From the NCBI GenBank assembly GCA_002393895.1, contig DGUE01000184.1, forward strand, positions 5,829-38,850: DNA of 33,022 nt. The letters are read 5' to 3'. Under the pieces are notes generated by a model. It ran no database searches, was not told the DNA's origin, and worked only from the letters and a program-made list of their open reading frames with translations. Each line of letters begins with the position of its first letter. The stretch's first letter is position 1. Position numbers and translations under genes: made by a program. Source of the DNA: Bacteroidales bacterium UBA4318 (GTDB lineage: Bacteria > Bacteroidota > Bacteroidia > Bacteroidales > UBA932). Of the stretch, positions 7,871 through 15,486 are shown piece after piece.

Positions 7871-9028
7871 TTATGCGTTGTCGGTGGATGCGAGCCAGAT
7901 CTTAGGTGTTGTTCCGGTCACTTTCTTGAATACCGTGTTGAACGATGAGGCGCTTAGGAACCCGCAGTTCCTGGCAATTTCGCTCTGTCTGGCTGAACGA
8001 TGCGAGAGTATATACTCCTTCGCGTAATCCACTCTCATTCTGTTCATGAGTTCGGAGAAACCTTGGCCGTAGCTGTTGTTCACCATCCTCGAAACATAGG
8101 TCTTATTGGAGTGCAGTATATCTGCCACGTCTTCCAGGGTGAGATTAGGCTGCAGGAACAGTTTCTTATCGTTCATGAGGCGTTTGAAGTCTGCTGATAG
8201 GGCATTATCTTCCGTGGGGTTTTGATCGCTCTGTACGGGGCTTTCTGGGGCTTCTATTCTCTTTGCACTGTTATAGTTGAAACTGTTCAGGCTGCCGAAA
8301 TCCTTCATACTTACTATTGGATGATTCCCCAGCAGGGCGTTGAAGCCGAAGAAGAAGGCCGAAAGGAATAGAAGAGTCGCTGATATAACTGCCACCGTTG
8401 TACTTTGGCTGTAAAGGTTATTACCAAAGCCTATCCTGGCTGCCATTACGACCATAGGAATCATGCCTACTCCCAACTGAAGGCGGGATAAGCCAATTCT
8501 TCTCCCTTTGAATAGGAAGCTGAAGAATGTGCCCGGAATCAGCCGTTTTTGCCGTAATATTATTGCTACGAATATTAGCAGATATATGAGTTCTGCTGCC
8601 AGCACTACGTTGTAGATATCCTCCGTAATCAGATGGAACATCTTGTGGACTTTGTCTGTTGCCTGCGCTTCAAATCCTAATATATAAAGGATGGTCCCAC
8701 CCGAGAATAGCGCTGCTGGGATGATGAGCCAGATTGCGCCAATAGGGGAGTCGCTCCTGGCGTTGTGCATCAGCCGGTGCAAATACCTTATAAGCAGGGG
8801 AACTATGCTTGGCCCCGCCAGCATACCAATGAGTGTTGATACTACATATAAGGTGGAACCGTGTTCACTCAGGGCATGACATGCTTCGGCAAAGATGTAA
8901 AAACCGCAGGCCAGGAACAGGGCTATAAACACGCGGAAAGTATCTGTCTTAGATGCAATCAATATGTGAATCAGCACCCAAAGCAGGCACGTGATAACAG
9001 GCAGGAAATAATAAATGGTTAGAAGCAT
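7871..9028 (-). CDS. Membrane-anchored AraC-type regulator (paralog 2)
   Basis: 385-aa protein predicted to span the inner membrane seven times in its first 250 or so residues, followed by a linker and a C-terminal AraC/XylS DNA-binding domain. The domain reads LTLEDVADILHSNKTYVSRMVN, then EIARNCGFLSASSFNTVFKKVTGTTP, the second helix-turn-helix and family signature. Membrane and DNA-binding parts in one chain suggest a one-component sensor acting from the membrane. It is a clear paralog of the neighbour at 9086: both begin with a YxFLPVxTCLLWxxIH helix and share ACHA and an LLPG/LIPG..FSF.FKG loop. It lies 57 bp downstream of that gene with no clear -7 box, so it is probably in the same operon. 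A likely role is control of the divergent pilus operon. Confidence 0.83.
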   Translation of the reverse strand: MLLTIYYFLPVITCLLWVLIHILIASKTDTFRVFIALFLACGFYIFAEACHALSEHGSTLYVVSTLIGMLAGPSIVPLLIRYLHRLMHNARSDSPIGAIWLIIPAALFSGGTILYILGFEAQATDKVHKMFHLITEDIYNVVLAAELIYLLIFVAIILRQKRLIPGTFFSFLFKGRRIGLSRLQLGVGMIPMVVMAARIGFGNNLYSQSTTVAVISATLLFLSAFFFGFNALLGNHPIVSMKDFGSLNSFNYNSAKRIEAPESPVQSDQNPTEDNALSADFKRLMNDKKLFLQPNLTLEDVADILHSNKTYVSRMVNNSYGQGFSELMNRMRVDYAKEYILSHRSARQSEIARNCGFLSASSFNTVFKKVTGTTPKIWLASTDNA

Positions 9029-9085
9029 TTCGTAGTTCTACTGTATTCAGGACGCGCTTTGTTGCAAATCCTAATGTTACAATTT

Positions 9086-10369
9086 CTATTTTGCGCCCAC
9101 AGAAGCAACCCAGACTTTTGGCGTCATTCCGGTCACTTTCTTGAACACCGTGTTGAACGATGAAGCACTGATGAATCCGCAGTTCTTGGCGATTTCGCTC
9201 TGCTTGGCATCGCGATGCAGAAGGATGTACTGCTCGGCATAGTCGACTCTCATGGTATTGATTACTTCCGGGAATCCTATACCGTAGAAGTTGTTCACCA
9301 TCTTGGAGACGTAGGTCTTGTTCGAGGCCAGCTCGTAAGCCACGTCATCCAAGGTTAACTTCGGTTGCAGGAAGAGTTTTTTCTCGGTCATCAGAGTTTG
9401 GAAGCGGGATATCAGGCTGTCTTCTTCCAGGTCTTCTGTGTCTATTGCAATCTTTTGACCTGCAAACTGCGACATGGGCTCCCCTTCGTATTCTCCGGGC
9501 TGCCACTCGTTATTGATGAAGCGGCCCCTCAGATTATTATAGATTCTTTCAAGGGTATCATCCTCGGCTTCTTCCAGCAATTCGTTCAGAATCCTGTCTA
9601 CAGTCTCATGTTTTTGTTCATCTGTGCTGTAGTTGAACCTGATTAGATCCCGGAAATCTTTCCAGGATACTACTGTTTTGGTTCCAAACAGTGCATTTGT
9701 GGCAAAAATGAACAGGCTGGAGGCAATTATGGCCGCTGAAGCTATGGCAACCCAGGATTGAACTGTGTAGAGGTTGTCCGAAATGATTATTCGCAGAACC
9801 ATAACCAGCAGAGGAGGGATAATCGAGTCTATCTGCAGGCGGGCGAGGCTTATTGGCTTCCCTTTAAATATAAAAGAAAACACATTCCCGGGGAGAAGGC
9901 GGTTATTGCGAAGGGTTCTGATGGAGAAAATGATCAAAACGAGCAATTCTATAGCAAGTACGCTGTGAAGCGCAGGACCGGCAATATAATCAAAGGCAAG
10001 GCCTATACGCTCCTCAAAGTTCAATAAAAACGTAAGGAGGCCGGCTGTAAACAGCATTGTGGGGATCATGATCCACATTAGCGATAGCGTATGCCTGTGC
10101 CACTGGTGGGAGAGCTTTTTGATATATGTAATAATAAGGGGGATGATGCAGGGCCCGGCAAACAATGCGGCTATGAGCGCTCCGGTGTCCAGCAGGCTGC
10201 CTTTGGGCTGTGTGGCATGGCATGCATCTGAAAACAGATATATTGCACAACTTAGGCAAAGTAGCATCATTTGGGGGAATGTCTCCATCCTCGAAGCCAG
10301 TACGTAGTGTATTACCAGCCAAAGGAGGCAGGTAGCTACGGGAAGAAATATGAATAAAGTATATGCCAT
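9086..10369 (-). CDS. Membrane-anchored AraC-type regulator (paralog 1, next to the control region)
   Basis: 427-aa paralog of the next gene, with the same plan: about seven hydrophobic helices, a cytoplasmic linker and a C-terminal AraC-type domain (LTLDDVAYELASNKTYVSKMVN, then EIAKNCGFISASSFNTVFKKVTGMTP). Its linker is about 45 residues longer, acidic and probably helical (ELLEEAEDDTLERIYNNL), perhaps for dimer contact. The gene starts 401 bp from the divergent pilus operon. It has a well-formed promoter: TTTG at 10424-10427, then 19 bp, then TAATTTTG at 10397-10404. Direct repeats spaced 21 bp lie at the -33 box, suggesting autoregulation. No ligand-binding domain outside the membrane helices is evident, so the signal is unknown. 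Confidence 0.83.
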   Translation of the reverse strand: MAYTLFIFLPVATCLLWLVIHYVLASRMETFPQMMLLCLSCAIYLFSDACHATQPKGSLLDTGALIAALFAGPCIIPLIITYIKKLSHQWHRHTLSLMWIMIPTMLFTAGLLTFLLNFEERIGLAFDYIAGPALHSVLAIELLVLIIFSIRTLRNNRLLPGNVFSFIFKGKPISLARLQIDSIIPPLLVMVLRIIISDNLYTVQSWVAIASAAIIASSLFIFATNALFGTKTVVSWKDFRDLIRFNYSTDEQKHETVDRILNELLEEAEDDTLERIYNNLRGRFINNEWQPGEYEGEPMSQFAGQKIAIDTEDLEEDSLISRFQTLMTEKKLFLQPKLTLDDVAYELASNKTYVSKMVNNFYGIGFPEVINTMRVDYAEQYILLHRDAKQSEIAKNCGFISASSFNTVFKKVTGMTPKVWVASVGAK

Positions 10370-10396
10370 ACCTTATATATAATAGGCTTTCTTTTG

Positions 10397-10427
10397 CAAA
10401 ATTAACTATATTTTTCCGAAATCCAAA
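10397..10427 (-). promoter_or_regulatory. Promoter of the membrane regulator pair
   Basis: On the minus strand TTTG (10424-10427), 19 bp and TAATTTTG (10397-10404) fit the Bacteroides -33/-7 consensus with typical spacing. The start codon is 28 bp further on. Confidence 0.65.
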
Positions 10428-10458
10428 TAATTTTCAACTTTTTTCGAATTATTTTCAA
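10426..10458. promoter_or_regulatory. Candidate AraC-type operator (direct repeat, 21-bp period)
   Basis: AATAATTTTCAA (10426-10437) and AATTATTTTCAA (10447-10458) differ at one base and are exactly 21 bp apart, on the same DNA face. AraC-family proteins classically bind such direct half-sites. The first copy overlaps the regulator -33 box. A reverse-orientation copy with one change lies at 10630-10641. A/T-richness weakens the case. Confidence 0.4.
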
Positions 10459-10517
10459 AATAGAAATTTGCCCTAAATGGTTAATTTGGACGGATTTAGG
10501 AGCTTTTTTAAAGGCAT

Positions 10518-10526
10518 GGGGGGGGG
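10518..10526 (+). repeat. Homopolymer tract G9 in the control region
   Basis: Nine consecutive G bases stand in otherwise A/T-rich DNA, between the two candidate operator regions. Such tracts are prone to slipped-strand length changes. Confidence 0.9.
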
Positions 10527-10674
10527 TATAACCTGCGTACACGTGCTTAGAATAAGGATTTTTACTCTGATAAGGTAACATTTTAAAATTTTTTAAAAAC
10601 TATTAAAAAAGCAAGAATCCGAAAAAATTTTGAAAAAAATTCAAATTTTTGTTGGAGAATAAAAATATTTGTTA

Positions 10675-10682
10675 TACCTTTG
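10675..10682 (+). promoter_or_regulatory. Promoter -7 box of the pilus operon
   Basis: TACCTTTG is an exact TAnnTTTG match. The nearest TTTG upstream (10648-10651) is 23 bp away, longer than usual, which would fit an activator-dependent promoter. Transcription would begin near 10689, giving a leader of about 80 bases. Confidence 0.6.
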
Positions 10683-10770
10683 TCCCCGGAAACGATAAAA
10701 CGCGATGTGTGTTTGAATAATTGTTGCATTTGTACGCAACGTTGGCAAAACACCCCGCATCTACAGATTA

Positions 10771-12954
10771 ATGAAATTTTTGACGAACAATCTCGTAACA
10801 GTCACCAAGGCAGTCCTGAAAGCTGCCCTGGTGGTTGCGTTGATGTTCGGTCAGTCTTTTTTTATACGCGCGCAGGAGTCCACTCAGCGTATCTATTATA
10901 GATTCGACAACGCCGTTGTGGATCCCGCCTATCTCTCTAATGCTGAGGCATTTAGCGCTATCGACGCAGTCTTCGCCGGTGGTCATTCCGAGGCCCTTGA
11001 GATTGCCACTTTCTCCTCTCCTGAGGGTAACTTCAACTACAATCTCAACCTCTCCACCCGTCGTGCAAAAGCTATCGCCAAGTACCTTGTTGCCCGCTAT
11101 CCTCAGCTCGATGGAAAAATCAGCGTTAACCCCAATGCAGAGGCCTGGGAGGCACTTCGTGCAGCTGTTGTGGCAGACTCCCGCCTTTCAGAGAGCGCCA
11201 AGGCTGCAATGCTCAAGATCATTGATTCCAATGACTCTGCCGATGCTAAGGAAAAGAAGCTTAGTGCTCTTCAGTCTTGGAAGTACCTCTACTCCAACTA
11301 CTTCCGCACCCTTCGCTATGCTGAAATCCGCTTCATCGGTCTCGCTGCAGAGGGTACTGATAAGGCAGATGTTGCTGCTTTGGACGCCATCCTCTTCGAC
11401 ATCAACTCTGTCGAGGTTGACAGGAACTTCGGCACCAACGCCCAGTTCCTCGACAATCTCGCAGCCACCATCCGGAGCCTCGGCGCAGACGGCATCGATT
11501 CCATCGAAATCGTTGCTTTGGCATCTCTTGATGGCTCTCTTGCAGAGAATGAGCTTCGCGCTGCCAAGCGTGCTCAGGCCGCCCGCGAATACATCGTGGC
11601 AAGATTCCCTGAACTCGAGGGTAAGATTGCCGTGCGTACCGAGTGGAAGCATGCCTCTGAGGACGTCCTCCCCGGTATTCATCAGGCAAGCGTTTCCATC
11701 AAGAAGGCCGGAAAGGCAGAGGATGGTGTGCAGCCTGCAAGCGTTCAGCCGGCAAAGGACACCGTCAAGAGGGCAATCCCCACCTCCACTGAGGCTGTCT
11801 TCTTCGATCTCAACTCTGTTTCTGTCGACAGGAACTACGGCACCAACGGAGAGGCCCTCGACGAGCTCATCTCCCTTATCGAAAGCCGCGGCACCGATGA
11901 GATCGAGTCCATCGAAATTCTTGCAAAGACATCTCCCGACGGCACTGTCACCGTTAACGAGCGTTGCGCAAAGCAGCGTGGACAGGCCGTCTACGATTAT
12001 ATAGTAGCCAGGTATCCTGAGCTTAAAAACAAAGTAACAGTACGTTCTGCCGGCGAGGCCTGGGAAGACCTCAAAGCCGCCGTTGAGAGTGACGAAGAGC
12101 TTTCGGATTCATCCCGCAGCAAAATTCTCTCTATTATCGTTTCCCCCGCTGATCCTGATGAAAAGGAAGCTAGGATGCGTGAACTCCCTGAGTGGGAACA
12201 CCTCCTCAACGAGGTCTTCCCTAGCCTGCGCAATGCCCGTGCCGAAGTCAAACACAAAGAGGCACCTGCAGAACCGGCCATGCCCACCGCTCAGCCGGCA
12301 GACATTACTGTTGATGACGAACCCATCGTGGTGGCAGACACCACCCTGAGGCTCACCGAGGATGTACTCAATATTGCTCCGGCACCCGCCGTCAAGTATC
12401 CTCGCTTTGCCGTTTCCACCAATCTGGTTTACGACCTCTTTGGTGTAACGGACGGATTCCGCTTTACTCCCAACGTGTCGTTGGAATTCCCCATCGGCAA
12501 CAAGTGGAGCACATTTATAGATTACGCCTTCCCCTGGTGGGTTACCAAAGGCAACAACCAGGCATGGCAGATCCTCAAGTGGGACATCGGTTCCCGTTAC
12601 TGGCTGTCCCGCCACAATTCCAAGGTTCCCATGGATATCCTTTCCGGCCACTTTGTCGGTATTGACCTGGGCGCCGGATACTACGATATCGAGCCTAAGC
12701 ACAAGGGTTGGCAGGGTGAATTCCAGACCGTGGGCATTGAATACGGCTACGCATGGAAGCTCGGTCAGGCCTGGAGGCTCGACGCCTATGTGGGCGCAGG
12801 TTGGCTCGGAACTCACTACCGCTACTACGTTGGCGACTCCACCGACCAGCACCTTCTCTATCGCAATCACGGTAAGATGACCTGGCTCGGCCCCACCAAG
12901 GCTGGAATCAGCATCAAGTACATTTTCAACACAGAAAGGAGGAACGGACGATGA
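10771..12954 (+). CDS. Outer-membrane protein with three OmpA-like repeats and DUF3575 domain
   Basis: 727-aa exported protein and first gene of the pilus operon. The signal peptide ends near residue 34 (IRA). Three OmpA-like repeats follow at about 40-195, 205-315 and 340-480. Repeats two and three are close copies (FDINSVEVDRNFGTN against FDLNSVSVDRNYGTN, both with a YIVARxPEL helix). After a Pro/Ala-rich linker, residues 541-727 match DUF3575: AVSTNLVYDLFGV, an aromatic WSTFIDYAFPWW, the EYGYAWKLG strand, WLGPTKAGISIKYIF. This looks like an outer-membrane beta-barrel. DUF3575 genes commonly head Bacteroidales fimbrial operons, suggesting an assembly platform; that role is inferred. The stop overlaps the next start by four bases. 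Confidence 0.82.
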   Translation: MKFLTNNLVTVTKAVLKAALVVALMFGQSFFIRAQESTQRIYYRFDNAVVDPAYLSNAEAFSAIDAVFAGGHSEALEIATFSSPEGNFNYNLNLSTRRAKAIAKYLVARYPQLDGKISVNPNAEAWEALRAAVVADSRLSESAKAAMLKIIDSNDSADAKEKKLSALQSWKYLYSNYFRTLRYAEIRFIGLAAEGTDKADVAALDAILFDINSVEVDRNFGTNAQFLDNLAATIRSLGADGIDSIEIVALASLDGSLAENELRAAKRAQAAREYIVARFPELEGKIAVRTEWKHASEDVLPGIHQASVSIKKAGKAEDGVQPASVQPAKDTVKRAIPTSTEAVFFDLNSVSVDRNYGTNGEALDELISLIESRGTDEIESIEILAKTSPDGTVTVNERCAKQRGQAVYDYIVARYPELKNKVTVRSAGEAWEDLKAAVESDEELSDSSRSKILSIIVSPADPDEKEARMRELPEWEHLLNEVFPSLRNARAEVKHKEAPAEPAMPTAQPADITVDDEPIVVADTTLRLTEDVLNIAPAPAVKYPRFAVSTNLVYDLFGVTDGFRFTPNVSLEFPIGNKWSTFIDYAFPWWVTKGNNQAWQILKWDIGSRYWLSRHNSKVPMDILSGHFVGIDLGAGYYDIEPKHKGWQGEFQTVGIEYGYAWKLGQAWRLDAYVGAGWLGTHYRYYVGDSTDQHLLYRNHGKMTWLGPTKAGISIKYIFNTERRNGR

Positions 12955-14081
12955 GAAAGAAACTGTGGATAATCGTGCTTGCCGCCATTGCGGTTCTCGT
13001 GGGATGCCAGCGCCGCCCGCTCGAGAATATTTACAGCAGCACCGTGCGTGTTATTGTGAAGGTCCTCTGGACAGTCGAGGCTTATCCCGAGGGAATCAAG
13101 CCCAGCGGTGTCACCATGTACTTCTTCCGCGATGGCGAGTACTACACTTCCATCACCACTGCCAACGTGGACTCCTGCACAGTGCAGCTTCCCGAAGGCC
13201 ACTACAAGATGTTCATGATCTCCCAGAGCCCTGAGGAATACTGGCGTCAGCAGTTCGATCACATGACCGACTTCTACAACGCCTCCACCACCCTCCGCTC
13301 CACGGTAGCCACCTGGGCCACCCGCGGATCCGAAGAGGAAGTGGTTGAGAACCCTGAGGTGATGTGCGCCGGCGTGTCCGACGAGTTCGAGATCACCACC
13401 AAGATGACTGAGGATTACCAGTACTACTATTCATACCTCAAGAAGATGGCCGCCGCCTCCGGGAAGACCAAGACCAAGGCCGTGACGAATAAGACCGAGG
13501 ACGATGACGACGATCTCGCCTACTACGAAGAGAGGGTTGAATACTATACCATCCGCATCCCGGTCCACCCGAAGAGCATCGTGAGCCAGATGTGGGTGTC
13601 CATTTACGCCAAGAATGCCGATGTGCTGAAGGCCGTGCGTGCATCCAACAGCGGTATGGCCCGCACCTTCGAGCTCACCCAGGGTGTGACCGGCAGTGAG
13701 GAAGCCATCCAGATCATCAACCAGTGGACCCTCACCATTGACGACGAAGCCAACCGCATCGGCCACGTGGACGGCATCATCACCACCTTCGGCCTGCCGA
13801 ATGGCGAGGTGCCCAGCGCAAAGCGCGACTCCACCCTCAATGTGAGCGCCCTGCTGATAGACGACAAGACAACCGCCGACTATGTGTTCAACACCGGCGA
13901 CAAGATTAAGCTGCTGCCTCCTAATGTTGGCTACCGCGCAATGTACAGGCTGATATTCGGTAGCGCCGAGGAACCTGTGATTGTGCTGCCGGATGTTTCA
14001 CCGCCTGGAGGCAAGGCAAGTGGCATGGATGCCACAGTTGAAGATTGGGAGGATGGAGAGACAGTTGAGATACCGATGTAA
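12951..14081 (+). CDS. DUF5119-like lipoprotein, probable pilus anchor (FimB/Mfa2-like role)
   Basis: 376-aa lipoprotein: the signal peptide ends VLVGC (Cys19), followed by RRPLE. It then shows the DUF5119 pattern: a beta-rich N-terminal domain with VRVIVKVLW, a MYFFRDGEYY strand and a LPEGHYKMFMIS strand. The protein ends with DATVEDWEDGETVEIP, like fimbrillin C-termini. Unlike the eight downstream subunits it has no Thr-Lys site shortly after the Cys. That fits an anchor that keeps its lipid and stays in the outer membrane. A charged insert (about residues 165-185, with an Asp run) is unusual. The start overlaps the DUF3575 stop (ATGA), implying translational coupling. The anchor role is inferred from position and processing pattern. 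Confidence 0.72.
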   Translation: MRKKLWIIVLAAIAVLVGCQRRPLENIYSSTVRVIVKVLWTVEAYPEGIKPSGVTMYFFRDGEYYTSITTANVDSCTVQLPEGHYKMFMISQSPEEYWRQQFDHMTDFYNASTTLRSTVATWATRGSEEEVVENPEVMCAGVSDEFEITTKMTEDYQYYYSYLKKMAAASGKTKTKAVTNKTEDDDDDLAYYEERVEYYTIRIPVHPKSIVSQMWVSIYAKNADVLKAVRASNSGMARTFELTQGVTGSEEAIQIINQWTLTIDDEANRIGHVDGIITTFGLPNGEVPSAKRDSTLNVSALLIDDKTTADYVFNTGDKIKLLPPNVGYRAMYRLIFGSAEEPVIVLPDVSPPGGKASGMDATVEDWEDGETVEIPM

Positions 14082-14128
14082 CAAAATTGAAAGTAACAAA
14101 AAATAAAATAATAAAAACAAAAAGCATT

Positions 14129-15394
14129 ATGAAAAAGATTTTTACCCTTGCTGCCATTGCAGCCCTTGTCTTGAGCGCTTGCGCCAAGGTTGAGACCGAG
14201 AAGGTCATTGTTGAAGACGAGCCTATCGGCTTTGGTGTCTATGTTCCTCAGGCTACCAAGGCCGGGGATGCCGGAACTATCACTACCGATGGAGCCAATT
14301 CTACAGTTTCTCTCCAGACTGTTGGTTTCGGTGTTTTCGCCACTTATTCAGATGGTGGTAATTATGCCGCAACTATTGGCCCTAACTTTATGTACAACAC
14401 CAAGGTCAGCACGGCTGCTTGGACTTACAGCCCTGTTAAGTATTGGCCTAACGAGACCATCGACGACCACAACGGTGCTTCTGGCCCCGCCGCTGCTGAC
14501 AAACTCTCTTTCTTTGCATATGCTCCTCATGTGGCTGCTACCCCTGGTACTGGTGCTGTTTCTCCGAATACTGAAGGTATTACAACTCTTACCACCAATG
14601 AAGCAACTACTGATCCTAAGGTCTCATACACTGTAGCCACTGATCCTACCAAGTCGGTTGACCTTCTCTGGGCAGTTGCTCCCGCAAGCTTTACTTACAC
14701 AGATGTTCACAACACGACTGTCAGTGTTACGGAAGGCATGCCCCTTATCAACCTTACCAAGCCCGCTCACGATTATGTGATTAGGTTCAACTTCAAGCAT
14801 GCCACTTCCCGTCTTGGACTTAAGATCATTGGTGCTTTTGATCAGGTTGCCGAAGGTGGTACCCTTGATAGCAAGACCAAGGTGACTGTAAAGGAAATAA
14901 AGCTTGTTGACGTTCCCGTTTACACTACAGGTGTACTTAACCTTAATAATACTACCGCTGGTGCCGGTAAACCCAATTGGGAATTGCCTGCTGCCTCCAC
15001 CGCCACATTCACCGTTGATGGAGACAAACTCAATTCTACAATTAAAGACAGTGGTACCGACGCAGTCCAGACTGTTGAGGGCGTGACTGCAAGCGAAAAG
15101 AATGTTTTTGCCAGCAACAATTCTTTCTTCACACTTATTCCCAAAACTGGTTCTACTAACGTCGATGTTCAAATCACATATTATGTTACTACCGAAGATG
15201 CAGATCTTAAGGGAGGCAAGTCCCGCGTAGAAAACGTTATCACCAAGACCGTTACCTTCGCAAATGGATTCGCTGCCGGCAAGGCAAACACCATCAAGAT
15301 TACTCTTGGTCTGACTTCAGTGAAACTTGAAGCTGTGGTTGAGAATTGGGATGTCATCGCTGCAACAAACGTTGATCTTCCTATCAACAGCTAA
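14129..15394 (+). CDS. Fimbrillin family lipoprotein F1 (candidate major pilin)
   Basis: 421-aa pilin precursor. The lipobox is LSAC (Cys18), followed by a short propeptide and a predicted cleavage at ATK-A (K44), close to the Arg46 site of P. gingivalis FimA. The body has fimbrillin landmarks: GFGVFATY, NFMYNTKV, W.YSPVKYWPN, KLSFFAYAP, a FKHATSRLGLKI strand, and a C-terminal VKLEAVVENWDV...VDLP. An in-frame ATG at 14087 would add 14 polar residues before the signal peptide and is rejected. The ATG at 14129 follows an A-rich leader AAAAGCATT that is repeated before F2 and F3. The first 30 codons are nearly identical in DNA to those of F2. A YTGACC-loop hairpin follows the stop. Confidence 0.88.
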   Translation: MKKIFTLAAIAALVLSACAKVETEKVIVEDEPIGFGVYVPQATKAGDAGTITTDGANSTVSLQTVGFGVFATYSDGGNYAATIGPNFMYNTKVSTAAWTYSPVKYWPNETIDDHNGASGPAAADKLSFFAYAPHVAATPGTGAVSPNTEGITTLTTNEATTDPKVSYTVATDPTKSVDLLWAVAPASFTYTDVHNTTVSVTEGMPLINLTKPAHDYVIRFNFKHATSRLGLKIIGAFDQVAEGGTLDSKTKVTVKEIKLVDVPVYTTGVLNLNNTTAGAGKPNWELPAASTATFTVDGDKLNSTIKDSGTDAVQTVEGVTASEKNVFASNNSFFTLIPKTGSTNVDVQITYYVTTEDADLKGGKSRVENVITKTVTFANGFAAGKANTIKITLGLTSVKLEAVVENWDVIAATNVDLPINS

Positions 15395-15403
15395 TATTTC
15401 TTG

Positions 15404-15431
15404 CCTGTCCGCCCCTGACCGGACGGACGGG
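15404..15431 (+). other. Intergenic YTGACC-loop hairpin, copy 1
   Basis: CCTGTCCGCCC and GGACGGACGGG form an 11-position stem with one wobble and one A.C mismatch, around the loop CTGACC (15415-15420). It starts 9 bases after the F1 stop and 55 bases before F2. No T-run follows, so it is not a standard terminator. It is homologous to copies at 16794 and 18371. Confidence 0.8.
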
Positions 15432-15486
15432 TCCCAAAACAAAAATGAAAACGAAAAAGTAAAACAAATAAAAACAAAAAAGCATT

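Larger units (their letters stand above)
10370..10770. promoter_or_regulatory. Divergent control region of the regulators and pilus operon
   Basis: This 401-bp gene-free stretch is strongly A/T-rich. It contains the regulator promoter (10397-10427), a 12-bp direct repeat with 21-bp period (10426-10458), a 10-bp inverted repeat (10502-10511 and 10603-10612) around a G9 tract (10518-10526), an inverted copy of the 12-bp repeat (10630-10641), the operon -7 box (10675-10682) and a leader of about 80 bases. In the leader GTTGC (10723-10727) can pair with GCAAC (10736-10740). No coding sequence is supported here. Confidence 0.75.

Noticed and set aside
10723..10740. Leader stem GTTGC/GCAAC as a riboswitch
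   Set aside because: It is only a five-base stem with no conserved core. It is too little to call a riboswitch.
10680..10901. 73-aa plus-strand open frame overlapping the operon leader
   Set aside because: It begins inside the -7 box and runs into the DUF3575 gene out of frame. It has no recognisable features.
14087..14128. Upstream start for F1
   Set aside because: It would put 14 Lys/Thr-rich residues before the signal peptide. The repeated leader AAGCATT before the ATG at 14129 marks the true start.
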